DNA of 64,000 bases from Lineus longissimus (lineage: Eukaryota; Nemertea; Pilidiophora; Heteronemertea; Lineidae). The notes beneath the pieces are model-generated. The model did no database searches. It saw nothing but the letters and a program-made list of their open reading frames with translations, and was not told where the DNA came from. The stretch lies in contig NC_088314.1 of the NCBI RefSeq assembly GCF_910592395.1, positions 9,484,001 to 9,548,000 of the forward strand, written 5' to 3'. Positions 45,275 through 56,326 of the stretch are shown here, piece by piece; the stretch's first letter is position 1, and each line of letters starts with the position of its first letter. The position numbers were made by a program, and so were the translations under genes.

Positions 45275-47374
45275 TTATGATGTAACACTTGCTGTATACC
45301 ATGTAACATTCATAGCTGGTTCCGCAGCCTCCTTCAACTTGTTCAAAGGCGTTGGGCTGTATACCATACACATCAGTCTCCCATCCTCATAAGCCCCTAA
45401 CTTAACCAATTCATTCTCCTTCAACACAAACCCATCTCTGCCGCGGTTTGCCACAAGGAGGAGCTCCTTCATTTTCCAACCACCGTCCACAAACTTTGCC
45501 TCAAAGACCTTCGCAGGGCCTGCACCGATTTCGCGCCTCTTGAGGGCAAAGAATACCCTGGTATCATCACAGCAGACGTCCATTATGTAGTACCCGTTCA
45601 CTGGTGGTAATATCGGAGGCTTCTTTGCTAAGTAGTGCTGCAGCTCCGCTTGGGATGGAGGACGGCCGAAAGGGCTTCCCCTGGTCTCCTGCATGACTTC
45701 GAAAGAGAAAGCTACAATCTCCTTGCCCCTGTCATCATGGGCAATGATCAGGTCTAAAGACTTCAAGCAATGGATTCTGAGACTCTGTAAATCGAACGAT
45801 GCCAGGGTACTGCCTAAGATCAGTGGGCCAATGATCGGGACAGAATCCTCCAGTCTCACAATATGAATCTGAAAATGCAAATCGTAAAGTTTCTTGCTGA
45901 GCAGGACGTAGTTTCCTTTTTTCGTTCTCGTCATGGTGATGACATCCGGGACTCTCACGTCATTCATTTTTGGGTTTGAAATTTGTATCCTTGGCGAGCG
46001 GTGATCGTAATCTAAGTCAAATGTTTTGATTGGGGAATACCAGCCGTTCGATTTTCCGAGCACGTCAATACGTCCGTCCAGGTCGATGATATCAATCGCC
46101 TGCTGAACAGGAATCCGAGTCGTTCCGTAGATGCTATTCCAAACATGCAACGTGTCCATATATTCTGATTTGTACGAACTCTTCCCAAGGAAAGCTAACC
46201 AGATACCATATCGACAGGACGCCGCCACAGCCCTGTCAACTTTATAACAAGTCTCGATACTATATCTACACTCATAGTCTAATAGTCTCGGTTTTCCTAT
46301 TGGTTGTCCCAGTGACTTCGTAACTAGTTGCCCAACGCCGCAACTTAAGTCCAAATTGGCTTGATTAAACGTGGGCGCGTACAGGGCTGTCATTTCGCGA
46401 ATGGACGTAGTCGCCTCCTTTTCTACTCGAAGGAAATCATCCTTCACTTTCTTAAGACGTTTTAAATCTTTGATATTGGTGATGTTTTGCTGTGCTATGT
46501 CTTCTCCTCGCTGTATGACTTCTTTGATCGTTTCGCTTGTCGCCTTGGCTTCAAAGTTGTTCAGCGAGCTGTAGAACTTTGTGACCTCGGACAGAAGTTC
46601 ATCTTTGCTTCGGTCAGTTTGTTTCTTTAACGTATCCGCGTGACTGATGATCTGCGCCGCAATCTGCGGCTCAGCAACTCGTACAGACTTCAGTTCTTCT
46701 TCAAGAATTAGCATATCTGTGAGAGGCCCGTGCAAAGGTTTCATGGCATTCGTAATATCCCTTTTGAATTTATTTAAGTTGAGTAAATCGTGATCTGCAT
46801 GGCCTAGCTCGGAGCATATCTCACAGATCGCCTTGTTGCAAGTCTTACAAAGAAACTTCATGCCCCTGCCGCCATGTTTGACGCACGTGGTTGGTTGGCT
46901 ATTCCTTGTTTTGATCAATGGCTTTGTCTCATGGTTGCTAAAGTGTGGATGCTTTTTGTGAGCGGTTTCGCACTTTTTACACAGCGACACATCCTCACAG
47001 GTTATGCAAGCAGACTCCGCACGTGTCTTTACGTTTTTGTACTGGCATAGCGTACACAGTGTTAAGTCTTCCTCCGCGTGCGCTGTAGTCTGCATTGATC
47101 CATTCATTCTTAGAGATTGCACAGATTCGTCGATTTCAGGTGATGGTGCCGGTATGGTATGGTTTGGTGATACTAACAATTCTAATAATTCCAAAGGGCA
47201 GCTAATAGAGCAAGTAGGACACGCAACTGCATCAACCGAACCCTGTTTCACTATGAAGTCATCCAGACATCGAGCGCAGAAAGTGTGGGAACATGTCGGG
47301 AGGGTTTTAGGCAACGACAAGTCCTCCAGGCAAATCGAGCAGATTGTCTCATCCCCCTCGGCAATTGAGGACAT
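45275..47374 (-). CDS. TRIM protein, probable E3 ubiquitin ligase (TRIM56-like layout)
   Basis: A 699-residue protein in one coding exon. The RING finger at 12-55 has the full C3HC4 set (C12, C15, C28, H30, C33, C36, C52, C55), so ligase activity is plausible. B-box 1 lies at about 107-153 (C107, C110, C123, C126, C132, C135 and following His). B-box 2 at 164-195 has C164, H167, C176, C179, C184, C187, H192, H195. A helical coiled-coil region spans about 205-340. The last 350 residues form a beta-rich domain I do not recognise by name; similar tails occur in TRIM56-like proteins, but no PRY-SPRY or clear NHL repeats are seen. The protein is probably cytosolic. An acceptor (TTCACTTTCAG) lies 9-10 bases before the ATG, implying a 5' untranslated exon upstream. 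It is nested antisense in the Shisa-like gene intron. Confidence 0.9.
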   Translation of the reverse strand: MSSIAEGDETICSICLEDLSLPKTLPTCSHTFCARCLDDFIVKQGSVDAVACPTCSISCPLELLELLVSPNHTIPAPSPEIDESVQSLRMNGSMQTTAHAEEDLTLCTLCQYKNVKTRAESACITCEDVSLCKKCETAHKKHPHFSNHETKPLIKTRNSQPTTCVKHGGRGMKFLCKTCNKAICEICSELGHADHDLLNLNKFKRDITNAMKPLHGPLTDMLILEEELKSVRVAEPQIAAQIISHADTLKKQTDRSKDELLSEVTKFYSSLNNFEAKATSETIKEVIQRGEDIAQQNITNIKDLKRLKKVKDDFLRVEKEATTSIREMTALYAPTFNQANLDLSCGVGQLVTKSLGQPIGKPRLLDYECRYSIETCYKVDRAVAASCRYGIWLAFLGKSSYKSEYMDTLHVWNSIYGTTRIPVQQAIDIIDLDGRIDVLGKSNGWYSPIKTFDLDYDHRSPRIQISNPKMNDVRVPDVITMTRTKKGNYVLLSKKLYDLHFQIHIVRLEDSVPIIGPLILGSTLASFDLQSLRIHCLKSLDLIIAHDDRGKEIVAFSFEVMQETRGSPFGRPPSQAELQHYLAKKPPILPPVNGYYIMDVCCDDTRVFFALKRREIGAGPAKVFEAKFVDGGWKMKELLLVANRGRDGFVLKENELVKLGAYEDGRLMCMVYSPTPLNKLKEAAEPAMNVTWYTASVTS

Positions 47375-50300
47375 GTCAGAACCCTGAAAGTGAATGTTGT
47401 CATGATGATTAGAAACACTGCAGGCCTCTACCAGGCACTATAACGGACATGTCGCTCGGTAACTCGGAACGCCTCCGTTGAATACACAAGATAAATACAT
47501 GTACATGTATACGATTCTCGGTTTGTTGGGAACTGATTTCCCATGGTGCTTATGCAGTAGAACCTCTCTGTCAAGGACACCCATGGGACTGACAAGTTCT
47601 GTCCTTAATAAGGAGGTGTCAAAACAGATACAGTTCTCAGAAACCTTTCTGCGGAACCATCTTACGTTGCCCTGAGGCGCTAGACCAGAAGCATATGTAT
47701 TTTGTTTTAAGCATGGTGATGTTGAGTGTGAAAGACGGACCGGAGAACATTTTTACAGCTCTGCTGCGAGTGTTGCTTTAACCGAAACGTGGTGGACGCG
47801 ACATGATGAAGTCTGATCTGCGCATGCTTAGGGGTCGAGGCAAGGGCATTTGATGGTTACTTCCATAAACGTACGAGATACATGTACTATAAATTAATTC
47901 ATCAAAAAGCATAATCGGTAAAATTTTTAATATCCCACTTACCTCCATTTTGAACGCTAAACGTTGTAGACGTTATAAACCAATATTATGAAACAGATGT
48001 GTCGGTAAAATAGCCATACATTCACAGACATCCTATGTGTAGCAGTTATGAAAGATACATGCTCCGACATATAGATTTCATCCTAAATGCTACTCCAGCC
48101 ATGACAACACGGCTCCCTGGCCTTGCCAACGCTAAATAAACAAGTCACAACAACCATACTCGTGTCTCGCCAACCAAAGACACTGATCATTAAACAACAT
48201 CTTTAATTCATGAACTAATTTTTCAAAATGATGGACGACTAATTAATTAGAAAGGAACAGTATGACCAATCGAAATCGATAAAAGAACATTAATTGATGA
48301 TTGGTCTGTTGGGTCTCTGTCGTATCGGTGTAACAGTAGATCATTCTCTTATGACAAACAAAAATGCATAAAAGATTCTACATGTACGTTGTCGTAAAAT
48401 TAGGGGCTGGCGTGTTTTTAAGAAATGTGGCAACGTGTCATTTATAACCGTTACCTGGAACACCCAGTTGATAGTTTATATGCAATCTCTATATTGCATG
48501 CTTAACTTCATACAAGATCTACAGTGGTTGTGTAACACGCATACGTATAAAGTTACACACATTTTAAGCACTTGATGTCAATCTACTCGGAATGTTCTAA
48601 TGCATATTCAGTGCAGGTATCCAATACTAATAATTAGAAGCGAAATGCACTGGGGGAGTTGGGTTGAATTGCACTAACATTAATTTTGATGGTGAAAATG
48701 AATTGATTGGATTCACTCATGACCAGGGAAAGTACGGAAACCGTCTCGAGTTAGCCGCGCAAGGATATATGAACCTCTACAGTGAATATATACTTCTCCA
48801 GCTCCAGTTACCTGACCAGATGACTCCCCATTCGGCTCGTCTTTCTCCCCTTCACTCATACCACCTTGATTAGCCTATAAACAACGGTAGCCACGCCAGG
48901 GAATAGCCCGGCAATCGCAAAAGATAATATTTGTGCACTGGAAGCTGGTGAATATCAACAGACAGTGCAACAGATACATTCCTTAGGATGGTCTGTACTT
49001 GGCATCGTCACTCACGCATTACTTTGAAGTGGTCAAGAAAATATATAATAGGCAACGTCAAGTTACTGCTGATGTTTCTCATGGTAGCCTAACCGAATTC
49101 CAGCAGGACTAGAGCCAGCAGATACAACATTAATTTTGATGGTCTGCATCAGTCTCATGCCAGCAGTTGGTCACATTCCAATGCCGCCAACATACCCTAA
49201 TGACGGGGCTAAATCGTCATCTCATTACGTTGTCGTATACATCCGCTGTACAAACAAACACAGACACTAAATGGCATAACAAGACAATTATCCAGCATCA
49301 GATTGCCCATCAAAGATGCTTGTGGTCATCACATAATCCTTATTCGTTCCGGGATCGATTTATGGATCCGGACTTCTTCATACCATTTGGCTGCTTGTAT
49401 ATAATGGGATGTTGAAGCTTGTTCAATTGTTGATGCCATTCCAGGAAAAGGCATTCTTGGGAATCGAGAATAAATTTACGACCACACCAAATACAAAAGT
49501 ACTTGCATCTCTTTAACGTTGTTTATGGTGTTCCTACTGTGAAACTGGATCAGTTACATGACTGTATACAGTTTGTACTTGGTATTGAATTGTTTGTGTA
49601 CCACTCCAATGAAGGATAAACCTGTCTTAATGGCCCAAGGACAAGGAAGGTATGGACATCACGTCCCCTTCATTTTAGATGGTTAGGCGTGATAACCTGT
49701 GTCAGATCGAACACCGCGCCGGTCAGCCAAGTGCACAGCTGTTGCCTGAAGTTTAGAGTCAATCATATCGTAAATATCGTGGGACATGTTTACCCACATA
49801 CGTTTTCTTTGAAATCGCAACCTGACACAATATGTTGCACACAAAACCGTAAACATGTTTTCAGAAACGTTTTGTCAATATGCCATAACTCGGATATGCG
49901 ATTTGATATAAAGATAATGATTTGTCTCATCAGTTCAGTGATATACTGCTGGTTCATTGACTCATACGTTGAGAGGTGTTGACAATTCAAAGATGACGAT
50001 GATGCGATAAGATTGTGTAATGATAAAACGTCAATGTTGTGGCGAAGTGGTGATCACGGCTTCCAAATGTCACACAGACAAGTGAGATATACCGCTAAAC
50101 ATTGGGACAACACAGACGCAATTACACGGAATCTCGCACTTGTGGACATGGAGCGAATAATCTTGACTAATTTGATCGATCGCCCAAAGGACGCCGGCAC
50201 AATTACCGTTAATTGACTGGACGAGGAGAGGGATACCTTTCTGGTAGCTAGAACACCTCGCATCAGGTTCATTAGGTATCTTAGCTCAACAGCCAATCCG

Positions 50301-52327
50301 ATTCAAATGGCGATAGTATCAGTCTCCTTTCGGTATAGAAACGAAGTGATGACTTAAATATTTCTTTTTCGTAAGTCCACATGGTCAGCCGCTTCGAAAA
50401 GTCCACATATGGTCAACCGCTAGAGCTAGTGAAACTACATTAATTGCCCTTGAAAATAGAGAATGTATTACAAAAAACTTTGAAAAAAATATTATTCGGA
50501 ATGTGCTTTGTTGGAACGAAGGCGCAGTCAAGCCATAGCCTACTCGTACTCTGAATGTTGACAGATGATAACGCCTGTTCTTATCGCTCGTGACATTAGG
50601 TCAGTCACGTCTTTTCAAAGAAACCACAAGTTAGTTACGACCCAATGTTGGGGAGGGTGTTCTACGTTATGATAGATGACTTCGCTATGATGGTCAGTTT
50701 GCCAACATTGGTATTGTCTCCTGATGACCAGTTAGGTTTATTATATTGGCTCAGTACACTATTAAGTCTGTACGTGTACATTCTCTATACATACATTTTC
50801 GTGATATAAAAAAATTAATGCTGGCCGGGGATTTTCATCAAACTTTGCAGAAGTTTAGTCCTATAACTTTTTGATGTCATAAGTGAATTTGAAAAATGTT
50901 TGAAAAAATGTTTGAAAATTTAAGTCATAAGTGAATTTGAAAAAGTTGCAATGATTCTAAATTGTTTTATCGACCTGAATTATGTTAGTTGATATTATCC
51001 AAAATAAAAAAGAACCCAAGATGATGTTTGCACACCAAATAACTAACATTCCAGGCGGTATTCAGGCCTGGCAGGGCTTTTAAAGTATTTTATCATATTT
51101 CCATTCCCGTGATACAACTAAACAGTTAACATCTGTCAACAAGTCGGGTTCAGAAAGCCCATCAGTCATTTGGCAATCTGCACCTTTCATGCATAATTAG
51201 TAACAGTTAAAACTACCAATGCTTTACCGGCTATATAATCATCGAATCAAGATTGCATTTTTTTTCAATATTTCGGGCCTCAGAGACTTCTTCACGTATC
51301 ATTGACATTAGTCATACTGATACATCTGTCTTCATTACCGAAACGGAAACACCTACCGAAAGATACATTGTGTGCTCTGATGTTTACATGAACCAAGCGG
51401 GTCCTCAAAAGCGTTAACTGAACCCTGCCAAAGTACCTTCATTTGTATAAAAAAATGCCCCCCAGAGGAATCTATCAATTACCTTCTTGGATGTGTTAAA
51501 TCCACCTGTTTATGGGCATAAAACCTCTAAGGACCCATTAGAGGGTCCGCAACTACCATCAATCATGCACAAGCTATACATTCACCCGAGACCTTCATGT
51601 TAAAACTCAATTCATGCCGTTATGATGGGTATAATATACCATAAAGATATGAGATCATTTGAGATGCTTTGCCTGGACATTATGGTCCCTATTCGTGGGA
51701 AGGTAGATGGCACAATACATTCAGCGAATTGAGAAAGACTGCTTTGGGTGATGAAAGCATTAGGACACGTAGGATATTCATAACAGTGAATTCGAAAGGA
51801 AGGATATAAAATATGCCATTAGCGACAAACAACGTTTCCTTTCATTTGAAAACATCCTTAAACCAGTTCTATCTGTTTTTTCTCTCATCCTTTTCATTCT
51901 GAGATCACTGAAGTTAATGGCAAGGAGATAACACTGCAAGCCACTGAAATGTTTTGAAGTGAAGCATAATTTTGTTATCCCCAAAATGATAAGCACGTCT
52001 GAAAAGCAAAGTCAATCATAGTTTGTAATGGTGTACAGTTGTATTTTAGGAACGATCCCAAGGCATCTTGCGGCAGGACGATGACAGGTGTCACAACGAC
52101 ATGACGTCCGGCTCATCCATGTCATCGGTCGTTCCATTTACATCCCCTGTATCTTAGCCACGACACAAAGGCCTGCAGTGGGAGGATGCCTGTCACAGTG
52201 CTGCTTTCTCACAATTTTCGAAACCAACCGATGCTTAATTATCAGACATCTTATAAGCATTCCCTGGATGATAATCGAGTAGCACAGAGAAACACCTCGG
52301 TTTTTGAATACTTTTTGACGTTTCCGG
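47375..52327. other. Large intron of the Shisa-like gene, second part
   Basis: Contains the TRIM promoter and 5' untranslated exon (not pinpointed), one pogo-like tip, and otherwise AT-rich DNA. Near 50880-50945 the phrase GTCATAAGTGAATTTGAAAAA is repeated in tandem. No gene seen. Confidence 0.45.
47555..47680 (+). mobile_element. pogo/Tigger-like tip, second copy
   Basis: CAGTAGAACCTCTCTGTCAAG followed by GGACACC, as at 37043. It is about 180 bases upstream of the TRIM start codon. No right end seen. Confidence 0.4.
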
Positions 52328-52705
52328 CATTTTCTTGGTTGCCGGAGTGACCGTTGCCGTTCTCGTCATTATGGTCCTCGTTACACATTTCATTAGTTGC
52401 AAACCTAAAGGAACACATCACTTTTTTGAGATTTATGTGTACCCGACATTCCCTTCGTTGCCAGAATCACTATGGCTGTTCCTACGACTGTGGTCTTTGT
52501 TGCGTTTGGTTTCCACGTAAACTTTCTAGTTTCCGGCATTCCCGCCCTTTGTTCCCGGACTCTACGTCGTCGATCTTGATAGACCTTGTTGCGCTTGGCA
52601 TGGGTGGCAATACTACCGAAACACCTTCTTTTCAATATTCCTTTCTTTGACACCGCCAATGCCGCCCTCATCAGTCCAATTGTACCCGTTACATGTTGCA
52701 TTACT
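52327..52705 (+). pseudogene. Four decayed tandem copies of the transmembrane exon
   Basis: Segments near 52328, 52447, 52537 and 52637 each resemble the true exon at 52870. Copy A reads IFLVAGVTVAVLVIMVLV and copy B IPFVARITMAVPTTVVFV, against IPLVAGVTVAALIIIVLV in the real exon. Copy C is recognisable at DNA level only (GACCTTGTTGCGCTTGGCATG), and copy D keeps ATGCCGCCCTCATC and TGTTGC. None has a proper AG acceptor right before CATT (CGGCATT, CGACATT and CGGCATT in A, B and C) or a donor after the Cys cluster, so they are unlikely to be spliced in now. Confidence 0.65.
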
Positions 52706-52869
52706 AAGAAATACCTCATTTCATTTGACAATTTTTCTCCTTCAAGGTTTCCTTAAATGCAGGTGCTGCGGCTTAGTGCTCCATATAGGAGCAGTGCTAA
52801 ATAGCTTATGTAGAACAATCAATTGTAAAACACACGATTAGTTTTTTTCTCAATTTGTCTCTTTTTTAG

Positions 52870-53003
52870 CATTCCCTTGGTTGCCGGAGTCACCGTTGCC
52901 GCTCTCATCATCATAGTCCTTGTGGCACTTATCATGTGTTGCTGCTGCAGTAGTTGTGTAATGTATAGAAAAAGGGATAAGAAGGCAAAGAAAGAAGAAA
53001 GAG
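52870..53003 (+). CDS. Shisa-like protein, transmembrane exon
   Basis: Acceptor GTCTCTTTTTTAG, donor GAG|GTATGT. It takes two bases from the ectodomain exon and leaves one base, phase 1. It encodes a membrane span VAGVTVAALIIIVLVALIM, then a CCCC-SS-C cluster (possible palmitoylation) and a strongly basic stretch YRKRDKKAKKEER, which by the positive-inside rule is cytosolic. This span with a following Cys cluster is a hallmark of Shisa-like proteins. Two downstream exons (53931 and 61050) can both accept its phase. Confidence 0.85.
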
Positions 53004-53930
53004 GTATGTAGTTAACACTTAACAAGTTGGCAGCACATGCGGTTATTGTTTACGAGGTCTGTGTGTGCTTCCAGCTTTAGTCATAGTGAGAGGAATGCGT
53101 GTGTATGCTGATGTTTCAGGATGCTGAAGATTTGGAGGACCGACGGGACCTCTGTGATAATCTCTTTTGGACACATAACTTTTCTTTGAAACTTGTTGTT
53201 TTTAGGTAAGTGGGCGTACACTCAGAGTTATTTCGGCGTAGCAAATATCTACACATGTAATTGAATTGAAGCAAGAATTATGTCATTGGTCCTTTAAGCC
53301 TTCCATCTTGATTCGACATCTAGCAGTTATTTGGGTCAGGTTTCCGAGGTTGACATCTAGTCGTATAGTGCAACAACATTTGATTACTGTCAACGCACGG
53401 ACCTTAATTTAAGTTCGTGCTGTCAGTTGAAGTTTTGCCTAATAATTTGGACATTGGTGGTCCGCCTTATTTTCAGCGTTCATGGATGCTCCATTCTCAA
53501 ATGCGTCCCCACGTGATTTCTGAAGCTTCCGTTGTATACAACCGTTGGAATCTCTCCATAACGAAATAGAAATTAAACCCAGCGCACAAATGACATAAAC
53601 ACTCAAATTCAGGCGATATTTCTCCATCAATCTCGCGTGGCTTGACAATGTCGTTAGAGACCTCCGGTCACGGGGACAGCCTGTGGCATGTTAAGAATAC
53701 CGCTTTGATGATAACTTCGAGATATCATCCGCGGAGATATCACGTTCTGAGTCTCTGAAAGGCTGGCAAGACCGCAAGCAGAATATTCGACAAACTATAA
53801 ACGGGGCTCTTTGCGGCAATCCCAAAGCAGTGGTGTGCGCCCCCTGGTTGGCGCATTATTGGCTCCATGAAGCATCGGTGCACCTGTATACAGATTAGCG
53901 GATTTGTACATGATTCTTCTTTTGTTTCAG

Positions 53931-54118
53931 TACCTACCCCTACGACCAGTCTACTCTCGTCCACTACAGCAAACGGTTATACCGTCACCTACACAGTGTG
54001 TCAACCAGATATGCACGGGAGTCCAGCAAACTTGCAAAGACCACTACTGGCTGGTAGGGAGACTATTAGCAATCATATAGGCTATTTAGAACCCGAAATC
54101 CATATAACTACAGTATAG
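53931..54118 (+). CDS. Shisa-like protein, alternative last (or cassette) exon
   Basis: Acceptor CTTCTTTTGTTTCAG. In phase with the transmembrane exon it reads VPTPTTSLLSSTTANGYTVT, continues through CQPDMHGSP and stops at TAG after 62 codons. A possible internal donor, CTG|GTAGGG after 54053, would also leave one base, so the first 123 bases could act as a phase 1-1 cassette joined to the exon at 61050. The sequence is Ser/Thr-rich and cytosolic. No poly(A) signal was found soon after the stop, so I cannot choose between last exon and cassette. Confidence 0.6.
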
Positions 54119-55391
54119 GGATAGCGCTGCGCCATAACACAAAATGATAGTAAGCACACTTTTAAATCAATGATGCACTGGTTTAACTTCTCTAACGTCT
54201 GGGACCTGCTTTAAAATTCTCACACATCTCCTAAACATCTCTTATAATCGCACCTATTGACTATTTTTAATTTTTTTAAACTGGGGATACGTCATGCCTG
54301 ATCAGTAAGGGGTGAAATGGGAGGCATCCTTTGCCGCTGTACAATTCCAAACTTTGTCTTACCATCTGAAGGTTGTAACGCAGTGGATAGCTGACATATC
54401 TCCGTATGTGCCTTCCCGCGTTAAATACCAGGGTATCCACCTAAGAGACAGAAAGTGAACTCAACTTGTTTGTAGATAATATGTCTATTGTTCCCTTTGT
54501 GTTTCATAATTAGGTCCCATGGTATAATACGGTTGCCTCTTTTCATTCATCTTGCCTATAAAGGAGGTGAAATTTTATAAACCAACCAATCTTTGGGATA
54601 GGGCTATATGGAATTGGCATGGCGTTTTCCTGCGTTTCTTTGCAATTAATGTCATCATTGCGTTGCCTTTTCAACAAGGTATATATCTTTCTCATTTTCA
54701 AACATCTCGTCTAGAAGGAATTTGAAAATGTCCATGCATCCTTGTAAGCTATGTACGTGTATCTCCGATTATTTAGCCCGCCGCGCTTGTCAGAAAGTCA
54801 CTCCACTGGGCTGACTTATTCGAAAGCGCATCGAAACCCAGGCGTCTTTAAAGACAATCTCTAATCCACAATCTTGCACGAATGCTCTGTCATCTAATAA
54901 TAACCTCTCATATCTTGTACATGTACTCTTGTTAACTGAACGCATGTCTGTGCGACTATCTATCACCTTGCCTAGTGCATTGGCTGCGGCGTAGATTTAA
55001 CCATACAGAACATGCTATTGATTAGTAAATCTAGATCTTAAAGGGACAATATAGGCAGCAGCTAGGCAGGCATGATAAAATTACACAAACTCGCCAATAG
55101 GGGTCTCTCTCATCTCACAGTACGTCGAATTGATTCATGCTTGTACGAGGAATATACTGCGCCGAGTCTGACATGACCAAGGGCCCTTACTGTGCATACT
55201 AGTCACTTGAAGATGGCCAAATTAGCCCCTCTGCTACTGTCTATAATCCCTCTTTAAGGATCGTTAGGATCAACACAAACTTGCCTCTTATTTTGATAAT
55301 TTGATAACATCAAACGTATTGCAAGGCCGATGACCTGGGATGTCCGACCTGTTCTCTTATCGTATATTACGTTCACGCTGAAGGCGAATGG

Positions 55392-55429
55392 AAACCGTTT
55401 TCCGGAGACCGCCCTCCGGAAAACGGTTT
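55392..55429. repeat. Perfect 16-bp stem with 6-base loop
   Basis: AAACCGTTTTCCGGAG, loop ACCGCC, then the exact reverse complement. GC-rich near the loop; should fold stably in DNA or RNA. Confidence 0.8.
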
Positions 55430-55509
55430 GGTTAAATCGCTTTCAAGCCGGGAGTAGGACAGCTCAGATATGGTTTGCATCCGCATTTGAGCAATCGTTG
55501 TTATTCAAA

Positions 55510-55850
55510 TAGGGGAACAAAGAACCCGAGAAATAAAGCTCCTGGGAACAGAGAACCGAATAAGGAACATAGAATCTCAGCCATGGGGAATACATAGAAC
55601 CAGGAAAACCTATAGAACCATTTACTATGTAATCTGGATTACACCTGTTTGAGGTGGAATCCAGAATACGTTAGGTGGAATCCAGGATACATAGAATATG
55701 CTGAACATTTAGGACTCTGGAACATAGAACCCACAGAACACAGAACTCGCGGAACATATAGAACCCGGGAACATATGGAACTCGGGATTCTGGTACATAT
55801 AACCGGGTGAGCAAAGAACGTGGGGAACACAGAACTCGAGAAATATGTGA
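55510..55850 (+). repeat. Degenerate minisatellite, GGAACATAGAACC-type units
   Basis: Many imperfect units such as GGGAACATAGAACC, GGAACAAAGAACCC and GGAACACAGAACTCG recur every 15-20 bases. Non-coding; the minus strand shows an open frame only because the repeat lacks stops. Confidence 0.75.
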
Positions 55851-56152
55851 TGATCTCATTCAAACTCCCTTCGCTGTGATCCATCTATGCATCCGTTAAT
55901 TAAACGAATTGCATGTCTCTAGTGAGATTATAGAGCAGCTTCCTTAGTAATTATCAAGAGAAATTAAATGAAGTGAATGTCAGATAGATTCTTTGGGGAT
56001 CATGCTAGTCTTAATCAACATCCTTTGGAGATGCTTTAGATTTTGTTGACTGGCGTATGGGTGAATACGCGATATTATGATACGGGATCGGGATATGCAT
56101 CGAGATTGGACCGGGCATTCACCCTTATATGAACACTAGCAAGGCAGACTAC

Positions 56153-56326
56153 ACTCATACAAATTAAGGTTTTTCCTGGGCAAAACAAAATTTATTTGAG
56201 ATTCTGAATAGCCTTGAAAAGGTGTTTTATTTCAAATATAAAAACCTCTTCGAGGTGCATTAATGTGTTGGCCGAAAAACCTTTAAAATTTTTTTAAAAG
56301 CTCGAATAACTTTATTTCTAAGAGTG
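56153..56326. mobile_element. CACTCTTA-family MITE
   Basis: Right end AACTTTATTTCTAAGAGTG is the complement of the family tip CACTCTTAGAAATAAAG; the left end CACTCATACAAATTAAGG is eroded. The interior shares GAGGTGCATTAATGTG and GGCCGAAAAACCTTT with the copy at 60798. Confidence 0.55.

Noticed and set aside
52042-52090. Possible short exon between TTTTAG and ACAG|GTGTCA
   Set aside because: Its length would break the phase match between the ectodomain and transmembrane exons.
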